Source: Actinomadura luteofluorescens (lineage in GTDB: Bacteria > Actinomycetota > Actinomycetes > Streptosporangiales > Streptosporangiaceae). From it: DNA of 64,000 nucleotides. The notes beneath the pieces are model-generated. The model searched no databases. It saw only the letters and a list, made by a program, of their open reading frames with translations, and had not been told where the DNA came from. The stretch lies in assembly GCF_013409365.1 (NCBI RefSeq), contig NZ_JACCBA010000001.1, positions 5,642,001 through 5,706,000 on the forward strand, read 5' to 3'. The translations under genes and the position numbers were made by a program. This document shows, piece after piece, positions 24,392 to 33,593 of the stretch. Each line of letters opens with the position of its first letter. Position 1 is the first letter of the stretch.

Positions 24392-25483
24392 ATGAACGTT
24401 CGCCCGACTCTTGAGGACATCCGCCGCGCACCGAAGGTGCTTCTGCACGACCACCTGGACGGCGGGCTGCGGCCCGCCACCATCGTGGACCTGGCGCGGG
24501 AGACCGGGTACGAGGACCTGCCCACCACCGACGCGGACGCTCTGCGGACGTGGTTCGAGGAGGCGTCCAACTCCGGATCGCTCGAACGGTACCTGGAGAC
24601 GTTCTCCCACACGGTCGGGGTGATGCAGACCGTCGAGTCGCTCACCCGGGTGGCCTACGAGTGCGCCGAGGACCTCGCCCGCGACGGGATCGTCTACGCG
24701 GAGGTCCGGTACGCGCCCGAGCAGCACCTGCGGAACGGGCTGTCGCTGGAGCAGGTCGTCGAGGCCGTCCTGGACGGTTTCGCGCGCGGCCGCGAGGACT
24801 TCGGGATCCGCGTCGGGACGCTCGTCACCGCGATGCGGCACCAGGCGCGCAGCATGGAGATCGCGGAGCTGGCCGTCCGGTACCGGGACGCGGGCGTCGT
24901 CGGGTTCGACATCGCGGGCGCCGAGGCCGGGTACCCGCCGACCCGGCACCTGGACGCGTTCGAGTACCTGCAGCGCGAGAACGCGCACTTCACGATCCAC
25001 GCGGGCGAGGGGTTCGGGCTGCCGTCGATCTGGCAGGCGATCCAGTGGTGCGGCGCCGACCGGCTCGGGCACGGCGTGCGGATCATCGACGACATCGAGG
25101 TGGAGGACGGCGAGGCGCGGCTCGGCCGGCTCGCCGACTACGTGCGCGACAAGCGGATCCCGCTGGAGATGTGCCCGACCTCCAACATCCAGACGGGCGC
25201 GGCCAAGTCGATCGCCGAGCACCCGATCGGGCTGCTGCGGCGGCTGAGCTTCCGCGTCACGGTCAACACCGACAACCGGCTGATGAGCGGCACGACGCTG
25301 TCGGAGGAGTTCGCCAAGCTCGCCGACGCGTTCGGCTACGGATGGGACGACCTGCAGTGGTTCACGGTGAACGCGATGAAGTCGGCGTTCGCGCCGTTCA
25401 ACGAGCGGCTCGAACTGATCAACGGCGTGATCAAGCCCGGTTTCGCGCAGCTCAAGTGGAGCGGCGCCCGGCCCCTGGCATGA
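24392..25483 (+). CDS. add: Adenosine deaminase
   Basis: This 363-residue protein from ATG 24392 carries the complete set of adenosine deaminase motifs: zinc-binding H19-D-H21-L-D-G-G, '[14 protein letters not shown]' with metal His and catalytic Glu near residue 210, 'RLGHGVRI' near 225, and '[14 protein letters not shown]' with the late Asp pair near 290. It hydrolyses adenosine and deoxyadenosine to inosine and deoxyinosine plus ammonia. With purine nucleoside phosphorylase 2.5 kb away it forms the purine branch of nucleoside salvage. The 108 residues between the first zinc motif and the purine-binding region are normal for the family. Monocistronic or followed by the PH-domain gene 7 bases later. 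Confidence 0.95.
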   Translation: MNVRPTLEDIRRAPKVLLHDHLDGGLRPATIVDLARETGYEDLPTTDADALRTWFEEASNSGSLERYLETFSHTVGVMQTVESLTRVAYECAEDLARDGIVYAEVRYAPEQHLRNGLSLEQVVEAVLDGFARGREDFGIRVGTLVTAMRHQARSMEIAELAVRYRDAGVVGFDIAGAEAGYPPTRHLDAFEYLQRENAHFTIHAGEGFGLPSIWQAIQWCGADRLGHGVRIIDDIEVEDGEARLGRLADYVRDKRIPLEMCPTSNIQTGAAKSIAEHPIGLLRRLSFRVTVNTDNRLMSGTTLSEEFAKLADAFGYGWDDLQWFTVNAMKSAFAPFNERLELINGVIKPGFAQLKWSGARPLA

Positions 25484-25490
25484 TCGAGCC

Positions 25491-26153
25491 ATGACCATTC
25501 GCTCCACCGGCGGGCGCGTCGCCGCGTACGCGTGGCTGGTGTTCGCCGCCCTCAACCTCGTCGACCTGTTCGTCGGCATCACCGGCGACCCCGACTACTC
25601 GCTGACGACGGTGACGATCGCGTTCCTGCTGCTGCTCGGCTGCGGGATCGCCTACACGGTCGGGCTGCGGCCGGTGATCGTCGGCGACGAGGCCGGGGTG
25701 ACGATCCGCAACCCGCTGCGGGACGTCCGGGCGCCGTGGGCCGCGATCCGCCGGATCGAGGGCAGGAACGCGCTGACGGTGGTGTTCGCCGGCCCGGACG
25801 GGACGGAGCTGGAGACCCGGGCGTGGGTGCTCCAGACCTCGCCCCGGGCGCAGGCCAAGGCGGAGGCCCGCGCCGAGAAGGAGGCCCGCAAGGGCAAGGG
25901 CCAGGCCCAGGGCTTCGACCTGCGGGGGCGGACGCCGACCGCGTACGCGGCGCAGCAGCTGAACGAGATGAGGGAGCGGCAGCGCCCCAAGGCCCGGTCG
26001 GGCGCGCCGGACAGGGCGGCCAAGGCCAAGGCCGAGGCGGAGGAGGAGGGGCCCGCCAGAGGGACGGTCCGCTGGTCCGTTCCGGCCGTGGCCTCACTGG
26101 CCGTCCCGCTGGTGGTGATCGTCGCCCTACTGGTCGCGGGCGCGGTCAGCTAG
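25491..26153 (+). CDS. Membrane protein with bacterial PH domain
   Basis: The product is 220 residues from ATG 25491, 7 bases after add, so probably in the same transcript. Two N-terminal helices (about 10-27 and 40-58) precede a bPH2-like domain ('GDEAGVTIRNPLRDVRAPWAAIRRIEG'). A charged Lys/Glu/Ala-rich segment (about 120-190, partly coiled-coil-like) follows, then a final membrane helix at 197-218. Such proteins are known in actinobacteria beside add but have no assigned function. The Lys/Ala/Glu stretch would lie in the cytoplasm. Confidence 0.75.
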   Translation: MTIRSTGGRVAAYAWLVFAALNLVDLFVGITGDPDYSLTTVTIAFLLLLGCGIAYTVGLRPVIVGDEAGVTIRNPLRDVRAPWAAIRRIEGRNALTVVFAGPDGTELETRAWVLQTSPRAQAKAEARAEKEARKGKGQAQGFDLRGRTPTAYAAQQLNEMRERQRPKARSGAPDRAAKAKAEAEEEGPARGTVRWSVPAVASLAVPLVVIVALLVAGAVS

Positions 26154-26343
26154 GGCTGTGTTCCAACAGTTCCGGCCCACTTCGCTCGCCTGGCGGCTCG
26201 CTACGTGACCGGTACTGGGCGAACGCGGCATCGCTTCGCGATCTGCCCGGCTCCGCTCGCCTCCGGCCTCGCTCCACCGGCCAGCTCACGCGTTCGCGCG
26301 CTTGACCGAAGCCACTCCGAGACAACCCCTAGGGCCGTCCCGG
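26154..26343. other. Intergenic element with recurring CGCTCGC-type sequence
   Basis: The 190 bases between the convergent add/PH-domain and phosphohexomutase genes contain several near-copies of GCTCCGCTCGCCT/CTTCGCTCGCCT and TCGCTTCGCGA. The opposite strand can be read as a peptide ('SEWLRSSARTRELAGGARPE'). I see no tRNA cloverleaf and no clear terminator. The look is that of a dispersed intergenic repeat or a decayed element; this is an impression, not a demonstrated family. Confidence 0.4.
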
Positions 26344-27972
26344 TCAGTCGAGGGCGGCGGCGACGTCCGCGCGCAGCGCCTCCAGGTCGGAGGCGGCGCG
26401 GGCGCGGACCGCGGCGACGTCGTCGTCCACGGGGAGGACGACCTCCAGGTAGCACTTCAGCTTCGGCTCCGTCCCGGACGGGCGCACGACCACCCGCGAC
26501 CCTCCGGCCAGGCGGAACCGCAGCCCGTCGGTGGGCGGCAGGTCCCCGGCGGGCCTGGCGAGGTCGTCGAACGACTCGACGCGCCGCCCGCCGAGCTCGC
26601 GCGGCGGGCCGGAGCGCAGCCGGGCCATCGCCGCGGTGATCAGCGAGAGGTCGCTCACCCTGACCGACAGCTGGGACGTCGCGTGCAGCCCGTACCGGCG
26701 GGCCTGCGCGTCCAGCAGGTCGAGCAGCGTGCGGCCGTCGCGCCTGGCGTCCGCCGCGAGCGCGGCGACGGCGAGCGCGGCGCCGATGCCGTCCTTGTCG
26801 TTGACGAGCACGCCCCGGTCGTCGCCGACGCTGTAGCCGAGCGCCTCCTCGTACCCGAACACCATCCGGAGGCCCGGTGCTCCCGCCTTCATGATCCACT
26901 TGAAGCCGGTGAGCGTCTCGGCGAACCGGACCCGGTGCGCCGCGGCGATCGCGCGCAGCAGCGACGAGGACACGATCGTCGTCGCGACCAGGCGGTCGTC
27001 GCCCGTGGTGTGGCGCAGCACGTGCTCGGCCAGCAGCCCGCCGACCTCGTCCCCGGTGAGGGTCCGCCACCCGGACGGGCCCGGGACGGCGACGGCGCAG
27101 CGGTCCGCGTCCGGGTCGTTCGCGATCACCAGGTCGGCGCCCCGGGCCTCGGCGAGGCGAAGCGCCAGGTCGAGCGCGCCCGGCTCCTCCGGGTTGGGGA
27201 AGTCCACCGTCGGGAAGTCAGGGTCGGGCTCGGCCTGCTCCGGGACGACGGCCGGCGCGGGGAACCCGGCGCGCTCGAACGCGGTGAGCAGGACGTCGCG
27301 TCCCACGCCGTGCAGGGGCGTGTAGACGATCGAGACGTCCCGGTCGCCGCCGAGCCGCAGGGACGACACCGCGTCCAGGTACGGCCCGGCGCCCTCGTGG
27401 ACGGGCCAGCCGTCGCCGAGGGGCAGCTCGTCCACGCGGCCGACGGCGTCGATCGCGGCGGAGATCTCCGCGTCGGTCGGCGGGACGATCTGCGCCCCGT
27501 CCGCCCAGTACACCTTGTAGCCGTTGTCGCGCGGCGGGTTGTGGCTGGCCGTGACCATGACGCCCGCCACGATGTCGTCGAACGCCCGGGTGAAGTGCGC
27601 CAGGACGGGCGTCGGGACGGGGTCGGCGAACACCTCGGGACGCAGCCCCGCCCCGCTCAGCACGGCGGCGGTGTCGTCGGCGAACCGCCGGGAGCCGTGC
27701 CGCGCGTCGAACCCGACGATGACCCGGCCGCCGGCGGGCAGCCGGGCGGCCAGACCGGCGGCCGCGCGCATGACCGTCACCCGGTTCATCCGGTTGGGTC
27801 CGGCGCCGAGCTCGCCGCGCAGCCCGGCCGTCCCGAACTCCAGCCGCGCCCCGAACCGGTCGGCGAGGGCCGCCTCGTCGCCCGCGTCGAGGATCGCCCG
27901 CAGTTCGGCGCGCGTCCGCGGGTCGGGGTCCTGCCCGAGCCACTCCTCGGCCCGCGCGCGCAGGTCGCTCAC
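26344..27972 (-). CDS. Phosphohexomutase (phosphoglucomutase/phosphomannomutase, PGM/PMM family)
   Basis: A 542-residue protein with the full alpha-D-phosphohexomutase layout: '[18 protein letters not shown]' near residue 46, the phosphoserine loop 'TAS143HNPP', the metal loop '[15 protein letters not shown]' near 270, sugar-recognition '[11 protein letters not shown]' near 350, and the phosphate-binding '[15 protein letters not shown]' near 500. It interconverts hexose-6- and 1-phosphates and, in relatives, pentose phosphates released by nucleoside phosphorylases. Its start overlaps the stop of the purine nucleoside phosphorylase gene (ATGA), so the two are translated together. The same pair (deoD-pmmB) is adjacent in mycobacteria. 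Confidence 0.92.
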   Translation of the reverse strand: MSDLRARAEEWLGQDPDPRTRAELRAILDAGDEAALADRFGARLEFGTAGLRGELGAGPNRMNRVTVMRAAAGLAARLPAGGRVIVGFDARHGSRRFADDTAAVLSGAGLRPEVFADPVPTPVLAHFTRAFDDIVAGVMVTASHNPPRDNGYKVYWADGAQIVPPTDAEISAAIDAVGRVDELPLGDGWPVHEGAGPYLDAVSSLRLGGDRDVSIVYTPLHGVGRDVLLTAFERAGFPAPAVVPEQAEPDPDFPTVDFPNPEEPGALDLALRLAEARGADLVIANDPDADRCAVAVPGPSGWRTLTGDEVGGLLAEHVLRHTTGDDRLVATTIVSSSLLRAIAAAHRVRFAETLTGFKWIMKAGAPGLRMVFGYEEALGYSVGDDRGVLVNDKDGIGAALAVAALAADARRDGRTLLDLLDAQARRYGLHATSQLSVRVSDLSLITAAMARLRSGPPRELGGRRVESFDDLARPAGDLPPTDGLRFRLAGGSRVVVRPSGTEPKLKCYLEVVLPVDDDVAAVRARAASDLEALRADVAAALD

Positions 27973-28769
27973 AGCTTCGCCAGGACGGTGCCGAGCAGCG
28001 TGCCCATCCGGCCGGCAGACGCGCGTCCCGCCGCGAGGACCTCCTCGTGGTCGAGCGGCTCGTCCGACAGCCCCGCCGCGATGTTGGTGACCAGGGAGAT
28101 GCCGAGCACCTCCGCGCCGCCCTGGCGGGCGGCGACCGTCTCCAGGACGGTCGACATGCCGATCATGTCGGCGCCCAGCGTGCGCAGCATGCGGATCTCG
28201 GCGGGCGTCTCGTAGGTCGGGCCGCGGAACGCCGCGTAGACGCCCTCCGACAGGCTCGGGTCGGCCTCCTTGGCCAGGGCCCGCAGGCGTCCCGAGTACG
28301 CCTCGGTGAGGTCCAGGAACGTCGCGCCGGTCAGCGGGTTGGCGCCGGACAGGTTCAGGTGGTCGGAGATCAGCACCGGGTCGCCCACCCGCTGGTGCTC
28401 GGGCCGCAGCCCGCCCGCCGCGTTCGTGAGCACCATCGTCTTGACGCCCGCGGCGAGCGCCGTCCTGACGCCGTGCACGACGGCCTCGACGCCGCGCCCC
28501 TCGTACAGGTGCGTGCGGCCGAGGAACACCAGCGCGTTGCGCCCGCCGATCTCCACGACCCGGATCCGCCCGGCGTGGCCCTCGACGGCCGGCGGCGCGA
28601 ACCCGGGCAGCTCGGTCACCGTCAGCTCGGCGACGGGCTCGCCCAGCCGGTCGGCCGCCGGAACCCAGCCGGACCCCATGACGAGGGCGACGTCGAAGGA
28701 GTCGATGGACGTGCGGGAACGCAGCTCGTCCGCCGCGTCCCGTGCCAGTGCAAAAGCGTCGTTGCTCAC
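27969..28769 (-). CDS. punA: Purine-nucleoside phosphorylase (trimeric, PNP type)
   Basis: The product is 266 residues from GTG 28769. Family signatures: '[10 protein letters not shown]' near residue 28, '[16 protein letters not shown]' near 87 with a phosphate-binding His, '[10 protein letters not shown]', '[10 protein letters not shown]' and '[13 protein letters not shown]' with the Met-Ser purine site. '[10 protein letters not shown]' carries the catalytic Asn. It phosphorolyses inosine, guanosine and deoxy forms to base plus (deoxy)ribose-1-phosphate. It follows adenosine deaminase functionally and is coupled to the phosphohexomutase that can process the sugar phosphate. The trimeric PNP class is specific for 6-oxopurines. 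Confidence 0.94.
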   Translation of the reverse strand: MSNDAFALARDAADELRSRTSIDSFDVALVMGSGWVPAADRLGEPVAELTVTELPGFAPPAVEGHAGRIRVVEIGGRNALVFLGRTHLYEGRGVEAVVHGVRTALAAGVKTMVLTNAAGGLRPEHQRVGDPVLISDHLNLSGANPLTGATFLDLTEAYSGRLRALAKEADPSLSEGVYAAFRGPTYETPAEIRMLRTLGADMIGMSTVLETVAARQGGAEVLGISLVTNIAAGLSDEPLDHEEVLAAGRASAGRMGTLLGTVLAKL

Positions 28770-28808
28770 ACGGCCGACACTACCGCCGCGCCATCACGCC
28801 ACCGCCGG

Positions 28809-29261
28809 TCAGTCGCCCAGCGACTTGCAGGGACGTGTGCGCAGCTCCTTGACGTAGTCGTCGGGGGCGCCGGCCTTCTCGGCGGCGTCGGCGAGGATGC
28901 CGAGATAGCGCGCGGACGGCAGGCCGCCCTCGTAGTCGTCCAGGACGTACATCCAGCACAGCGCGTCGCCGTCGAGCGTCTGCACCCGCACCCTGATCTT
29001 GCGGTAGACGTCGAGCGCGGCCCCCTCCCAGGCGTCGAGCTCCTTCTCGTCCCAGGCGGGCACGTCGTAGATCACGACGAAGACCTGTTCGGAGTCGTCC
29101 TCGACGACGGTCGCGAGGGCGCCGTCCCAGCCCTTGTCCTGCCCGCCGAAGGTCAGGCGCCATCCGGCCAGCCAGCCGGTGCCGCGCATGGGCGAGTGGG
29201 GAGCCCGGCCGGACATCTGCTCGGGGTCCATGTTGGAGGCGTACGCCGCGTACAGAGCCAC
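28809..29261 (-). CDS. Gamma-glutamylcyclotransferase-like protein
   Basis: This 150-residue protein from GTG 29261 begins 'ALYAAYASNMDPEQMSGRAP', the YGSN-type entry motif of the GGCT/AIG2 fold (here Y-A-S-N-M). The middle segment 'VFVVIYDVPAWDEKELDAWEG' fits the family, including an acidic residue near the expected catalytic Glu. Members cyclise gamma-glutamyl peptides to 5-oxoproline, but many are uncharacterised. It lies upstream of punA on the same strand with 39 bases between, and is divergent from lpdA. Confidence 0.8.
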   Translation of the reverse strand: MALYAAYASNMDPEQMSGRAPHSPMRGTGWLAGWRLTFGGQDKGWDGALATVVEDDSEQVFVVIYDVPAWDEKELDAWEGAALDVYRKIRVRVQTLDGDALCWMYVLDDYEGGLPSARYLGILADAAEKAGAPDDYVKELRTRPCKSLGD

Positions 29262-29408
29262 GGAGGCAGGCTACGCCACGCCGGAGGCCGGGGTGTTGCG
29301 GTTGGGTCGTGCGATGGAACGCGCCACACCGGTTGATGGGCTCCGGCAGGGTTGTTGCAGGAAGAAAGGGTCCGGAGCGGGACTTTTCACTGCCGGGAGT
29401 AGGAAACA

Positions 29409-30803
29409 ATGGAAGATGTGACCCGCATCGTGATCATCGGAGGAGGCCCGGGCGGTTACGAGGCCGCGCTCGTCGCGGCGCAGCTCGGCGCCGACGTGAC
29501 CGTCGTCGAACGGGACGGTCCGGGCGGCGCGTGCGTGCTCACCGACTGCGTGCCCTCCAAGACGCTCATCGCCACCTCGACCCGCATCGCGGTCATGTCG
29601 GAGTCGGCCGGCCTCGGCCTGCGCTTCAACGGCGGCCCCGACGGGATCGTCGGCGCCCTGGAGGCCGACATGGCGACCGTGAACAAGCGCGTGAAGGACC
29701 TCGCGCGGGCCCAGTCGTTCGACGTCGCCGAACGGCTCTCCTACGAGGACGTGAAGATCGTCCGCGGCGAGGCGCGACTGGTGGAGCCGCACGTCGTGGC
29801 GGTCGGCGACCGCCGCATCGACGCCGACATCGTGCTCATCGCGACCGGCGCGACACCGCGCGTGCTGCCCGGCGCCGAGCCCGACGGCGAGCGCATCCTG
29901 AACTGGCGCCAGCTCTACGACCTGCCGGAGCTGCCCGAGGAGCTGATCGTGGTCGGCTCCGGCGTGACCGGCGCCGAGCTCGCGGGGGCCTACCTGTCGC
30001 TCGGCTCGAAGGTGACGCTGGTCTCCTCGCGCGACCGGATCCTCCCGACCGAGGACGCCGACGCCGCGGCCGTCCTCCAGGACGTGTTCCTGCGGCGCGG
30101 CATGAACGTCATGTCGCGGTCGCGGGCGGCGGCCGTGGAGCGGTCGGGCGACGGCGTGATCGTCACGCTGGAGGACGGGACGAAGGTCGAGGGCACGCAC
30201 TGCCTGATGACCGTGGGCATGGTCCCGAACACGCGGGGCATCGGCCTGGAGGAGGTCGGCGTGCGGTGCGACGCGCGCGGCTTCGTCGAGGTCGACAAGG
30301 TCTCGCGGACGTCCGTCCCGCACATCTACGCCTCCGGCGACTGCACGGGCGTGCTCATGCTGGCGTCCGTCGCCGGCATGCAGGGGCGCATCGCGATGTG
30401 GCACGCGCTGGGCGAGGCCGTGCAGCCGCTGAAGCTCGGCTGGGTCTCCTCCAACATCTTCACCGACCCCGAGGTCGCGTCGGTCGGCGTGACGCAGCAC
30501 ATGGTCGACTCCGGGGACGTCAACGCCCGGGCGGTCATGCTGCCGCTGTTCACCAACGCGCGGGCCAAGATGCAGGGCTTCGAGGACGGTTTCGTGAAGC
30601 TGTTCTGCCGCCCGTCCACGGGGATCGTGCTCGGCGGCGTCATCGTGGCGCCGCGGGCCAGCGAGCTGATCCTGGGCGTGTCGATCGCCGTCCAGCAGCA
30701 CCTCACCGTCGACCAGGTGGCGCACACGTTCGCGGTCTACCCGTCGCTGTCGGGCAGCATCACCGAGGCGTCCCGCCGGCTGATGGCCGAGCACGCCTAC
30801 TAG
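29409..30803 (+). CDS. lpdA: NAD(P)H-quinone dehydrogenase of the LpdA type (flavoprotein disulfide reductase fold)
   Basis: This 464-residue protein shows the FAD motif 'IIGGGPGGYEAALVAA' at residue 9, a C42-x4-C47 pair in 'GGACVLTDCVPSKTL', a second dinucleotide motif 'VVGSGVTGAELAGAYLSLG' near 184, and 'YASGDCTGVLMLASVAGMQG' near 310. In true lipoamide dehydrogenases a His-Pro-Thr...Glu dyad completes the active site; here the matching stretch is 'YPSLSGSITEAS', so the His is replaced by Tyr. This matches mycobacterial LpdA (Rv3303c), which reduces quinones rather than lipoamide. The gene stands alone, divergent from the cyclotransferase. Confidence 0.88.
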   Translation: MEDVTRIVIIGGGPGGYEAALVAAQLGADVTVVERDGPGGACVLTDCVPSKTLIATSTRIAVMSESAGLGLRFNGGPDGIVGALEADMATVNKRVKDLARAQSFDVAERLSYEDVKIVRGEARLVEPHVVAVGDRRIDADIVLIATGATPRVLPGAEPDGERILNWRQLYDLPELPEELIVVGSGVTGAELAGAYLSLGSKVTLVSSRDRILPTEDADAAAVLQDVFLRRGMNVMSRSRAAAVERSGDGVIVTLEDGTKVEGTHCLMTVGMVPNTRGIGLEEVGVRCDARGFVEVDKVSRTSVPHIYASGDCTGVLMLASVAGMQGRIAMWHALGEAVQPLKLGWVSSNIFTDPEVASVGVTQHMVDSGDVNARAVMLPLFTNARAKMQGFEDGFVKLFCRPSTGIVLGGVIVAPRASELILGVSIAVQQHLTVDQVAHTFAVYPSLSGSITEASRRLMAEHAY

Positions 30804-30824
30804 GGGCGTGCCCGGCCGGTCCGG

Positions 30825-32108
30825 CTAGAAGTAGCGCAGGGCCACGTAGACCCACGCCATCAGCGTGCTCAGCACCGTCACGACGATCCCGTAGCGGGTG
30901 AACTGCCAGAAGCTGATCGGGTTGCCGGTCTTGGCGGCGATCCCGATCGCGACCACGTTGGCGCTCGCGGCCACGGCCGTCCCGTTGCCGCCGAAGTCGG
31001 CGCCGAGGGCGAACGACCACCACAGCGCCTGCGCGGTCGTCGGGTCGGGCGCTCCCGCGGCCATCCCCTCCACGATCGGCGCCATCGTCGCCGCGTAGGG
31101 GATGTTGTCGAAGAACGCGCCGAGCACGGCCGACCCGAACAGCAGGGCGGTGGCGGCGGCGAAGTAGTTGTCGCCGACCGCGTCCGCCGACCAGGTCCCG
31201 ATCCTCTCGATGACCCCGGTGTGCCCGAGGGCGGCCACCATCACGAACAGCCCCATGAAGAAGACCAGGACGGGCCACTCGACCTCTTCGAGGACGTCGG
31301 AGACCTGGACGCGCGAGACCAGCAGCATCACGCCCGCGCCGACGAGCGCGACGATGGACGGCTCGACGTGCAGCACCGAGTGCAGCGAGAACCCGGCGAT
31401 GACGAGGCCGAGCACGGCCAGGCACCGGGTCAGCAGCGCCGGATCGGTGATCGCCTTGCGCTCGTCCAGCGACATCACCTCGGCCGCGTACCGCTCGTCG
31501 TACCGGAAGGAGGAGCGGAACAGCACCCGGGCGAGCAGCACGAACGCGATGAACACGATCACCACGATCGGCGCCATGTGGACGAGGAAGTCGTTGAACG
31601 TCAGCCCCGCCCGGCTGGCGATGATGATGTTCGGCGGGTCCCCGATCAGGGTCGCGGCGCCGCCGATGTTGGAGGCCAGCACCTCGGCGATGAGGTAGGG
31701 GTGGGCCGGGACGCGCAGCCGGTTGCAGACCACCACCGTCACCGGCGCCACCAGCATGATCGTGGTGACGTTGTCCAGGAACGGCGAGGCGATCGCGGTG
31801 ATGAGCATCAGCATCACCAGCAGCCGGTACGGCCGGCCCCGGGACCGCTTGGCCGCCCAGATCGCCAGGTAGTCGAACAGCCCGGTGCCCTTGATGATCC
31901 CTACGATGATCATCATTCCGAGCAGCAGGAAGATGACGTTCCAGTCGATCCCGTCGTGCTCGGAGAAGAAGACCTCGGCGCCGGGGGTGAGCCCGAGCAC
32001 CGTCAGCAGGCCGGCGGCGACGAGGACGACCTTGACCTTGTCGACCTTCTCGGTCGCGATGAAGAAGAACGCGACCGCGAACACGGCGAGGGCCGCGACC
32101 GCGGTCAC
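30825..32108 (-). CDS. ArsB/NhaD-type ion transporter (IT superfamily)
   Basis: The product is 427 residues from GTG 32108 with about 11 hydrophobic helices. Conserved stretches of the CitM/ArsB/NhaD group include 'IDWNVIFLLLGMMIIVGIIKGTG', 'FLDNVTTIMLVAPVT' near residue 107, 'ASNIGGAATLIGDPPNI' near 145 and 'GSAVLGAFFDNIPYAATMAPI' near 320. Members move sodium, arsenite, silicon or carboxylates; the substrate cannot be read from the sequence. A CBS-domain gene precedes it on the same strand by 40 bases and may sense nucleotides or ionic strength for it. The gene converges with lpdA. Confidence 0.87.
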   Translation of the reverse strand: MTAVAALAVFAVAFFFIATEKVDKVKVVLVAAGLLTVLGLTPGAEVFFSEHDGIDWNVIFLLLGMMIIVGIIKGTGLFDYLAIWAAKRSRGRPYRLLVMLMLITAIASPFLDNVTTIMLVAPVTVVVCNRLRVPAHPYLIAEVLASNIGGAATLIGDPPNIIIASRAGLTFNDFLVHMAPIVVIVFIAFVLLARVLFRSSFRYDERYAAEVMSLDERKAITDPALLTRCLAVLGLVIAGFSLHSVLHVEPSIVALVGAGVMLLVSRVQVSDVLEEVEWPVLVFFMGLFVMVAALGHTGVIERIGTWSADAVGDNYFAAATALLFGSAVLGAFFDNIPYAATMAPIVEGMAAGAPDPTTAQALWWSFALGADFGGNGTAVAASANVVAIGIAAKTGNPISFWQFTRYGIVVTVLSTLMAWVYVALRYF

Positions 32109-32148
32109 CGCGCGCCCGCTCGCCGGGCGCCGGCGGGAGAGCCGTCCC

Positions 32149-32607
32149 TCAGTCGGCGGGCCTGGTCAGCGCCAGCGCCGACACCAGCCGGTCGAGCGTG
32201 ACCGCGCCGGCCAGCAGCCCGGCCTCGTCCACCACGGCGACGAGGGGGCTGCGCTGCCGCGCCATCAGGGTGGCGAGCTCCAGCAGCGTCGCGGACGTCT
32301 TGACGATCACCGGGCGGGGAGTGGGCGTTGCGAGGCAGTCGCCGACCGTCAGGTCGCGGATCTCGTGCCAGAACACGTCGGCGTGCGCCTCGTCCACCGT
32401 CCGCGTCAGCGCCGGATCCTCCTGGAAGGCGACGGGGACCGCCAGCCGCAGCACCTGCGTGCCCGGCAGGACGACCCGGGGGCGCTGCGCCTCGTCGATC
32501 ACGATCAGGCCGGGCAGCCGCCCGAGCGCGAGGACCTGGATCGCGTGGGCGATCGAATCGCCCAGGGTCACGGTGGGCACCTGTACGGCGATGTCCCGTG
32601 CTTGCAT
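32149..32607 (-). CDS. CBS-domain protein
   Basis: ATG 32607 follows AAAGGA at good spacing; the product is 152 residues. It consists of two CBS motifs: the first near 1-60 ('[30 protein letters not shown]'), the second near 90-150 ('[33 protein letters not shown]'). CBS pairs bind adenine nucleotides such as ATP, AMP or c-di-AMP and regulate a partner. The partner is very likely the transporter encoded 40 bases downstream. A longer frame upstream to 32823 is low-complexity and not part of the fold, so it was not used. Confidence 0.82.
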   Translation of the reverse strand: MQARDIAVQVPTVTLGDSIAHAIQVLALGRLPGLIVIDEAQRPRVVLPGTQVLRLAVPVAFQEDPALTRTVDEAHADVFWHEIRDLTVGDCLATPTPRPVIVKTSATLLELATLMARQRSPLVAVVDEAGLLAGAVTLDRLVSALALTRPAD

Positions 32608-32912
32608 CTCGTCCTTTCGGCTTCCGGAAAGCCTGGTCCTCCGGGTGGATAGGGTCCTCCTTCTGGCGCCGGGGGCGGGCCCGCCACGGGACGGCCTCCG
32701 CGGTGCCATGGGCGGGGTACGGTGCCCTCCGCCTGTGAGCCGTGCCATGCGTCCGCCCCTTTCGTCCTGCGGCTTCCAGTCTTTTCGGCGGCGGCCCGCG
32801 TCCCCATCGGGTGCGTCACCCATTTCGGGGGGTGCGGATCGTGTATTCGCAGGCGGCCGCCGGTCGGTGCCGGGCGGCGCGCCTAGGATGAAGGCGAGAG
32901 CGGAGGTGATCG
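32608..32912. other. Divergent intergenic region between CBS gene and response regulator
   Basis: The 305 bases hold the promoters of the leftward CBS-transporter pair and the rightward response regulator. The stretch is GC-rich throughout, with a few AT-richer spots (for example TCGTGTATTCGCA near 32838). I found no convincing gene, palindrome or hairpin, and no clear -35/-10 pair. Confidence 0.4.
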
Positions 32913-33584
32913 GTGCACGCGGGAGCCCACACCCGGGAGTCGGCCACCCGGATCCTGCTCGCCGACGACCACGCGCTGGTGCGCCGGGGGCTGCGCCTGA
33001 TCCTGGACGCCGAGCCCGACCTGACCGTGGTGGCGGAGGCCGCCGACGGGGCGGAGGCGATCGACGCGCTGGCCGCGGGCGGCGTCGACCTGGCGATCCT
33101 CGACATCGCGATGCCGCGCATGACGGGGCTGCAGGCCGCGCGGGAGATCTCCCGCCGCTTCCCCGAGGTGCGGACGCTGATCCTGTCGATGTACGACAAC
33201 GAGCAGTACCTGTTCGAGGCGCTGAAGGCGGGCGCGTCCGGGTACGTGCTGAAGTCCGTCGCCGACCGCGACCTGCTGCACGCCGTCCGCGCCGCGATGC
33301 GCGGCGAGCCGTTCCTGTACCCGGCGGCCGTGACGGCGCTGATCCGCGAGTACCTCGACCGGGACCGGCGCGGGGAGGGCCAGGGCAGCATCCTGACCCC
33401 GCGCGAGGAGGAGATCATCAAGCTGGTCGCGGAGGGCTACTCGTCCAGGCGGATCGCCGAGACCCTCACGATCAGCGTCAAGACCGTGGACCGGCACCGC
33501 GCCAACATCCTCGGCAAGCTCGGGATGCGCGACCGGCTGGAGCTGACGAAGTACGCGATCCGCGTCGGGCTCGTCGAGCCCTGA
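32913..33584 (+). CDS. NarL/LuxR-family response regulator
   Basis: The product is 223 residues from GTG 32913. The receiver domain has the acidic pair D18-D19, the phosphorylation site D64 in '[11 protein letters not shown]', and K114 in 'YVLKSV'. A C-terminal LuxR helix-turn-helix spans about 158-222 ('[23 protein letters not shown]', '[11 protein letters not shown]'). It should be phosphorylated by a membrane histidine kinase and then regulate promoters. The kinase gene lies 9 bases downstream in the opposite direction, so the pair is convergent rather than in an operon. An unknown signal is sensed. Confidence 0.9.
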   Translation: MHAGAHTRESATRILLADDHALVRRGLRLILDAEPDLTVVAEAADGAEAIDALAAGGVDLAILDIAMPRMTGLQAAREISRRFPEVRTLILSMYDNEQYLFEALKAGASGYVLKSVADRDLLHAVRAAMRGEPFLYPAAVTALIREYLDRDRRGEGQGSILTPREEEIIKLVAEGYSSRRIAETLTISVKTVDRHRANILGKLGMRDRLELTKYAIRVGLVEP

Positions 33585-33593
33585 CGCGGCGGG

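Noticed and set aside
26154..26343. A tRNA-like remnant on the minus strand (starts resembling GGAGTGGCTTCGG)
   Set aside because: No acceptor stem pairing and no T-loop GGTTCRANNCC sequence could be found, so a tRNA or clear tRNA fragment is not supported.
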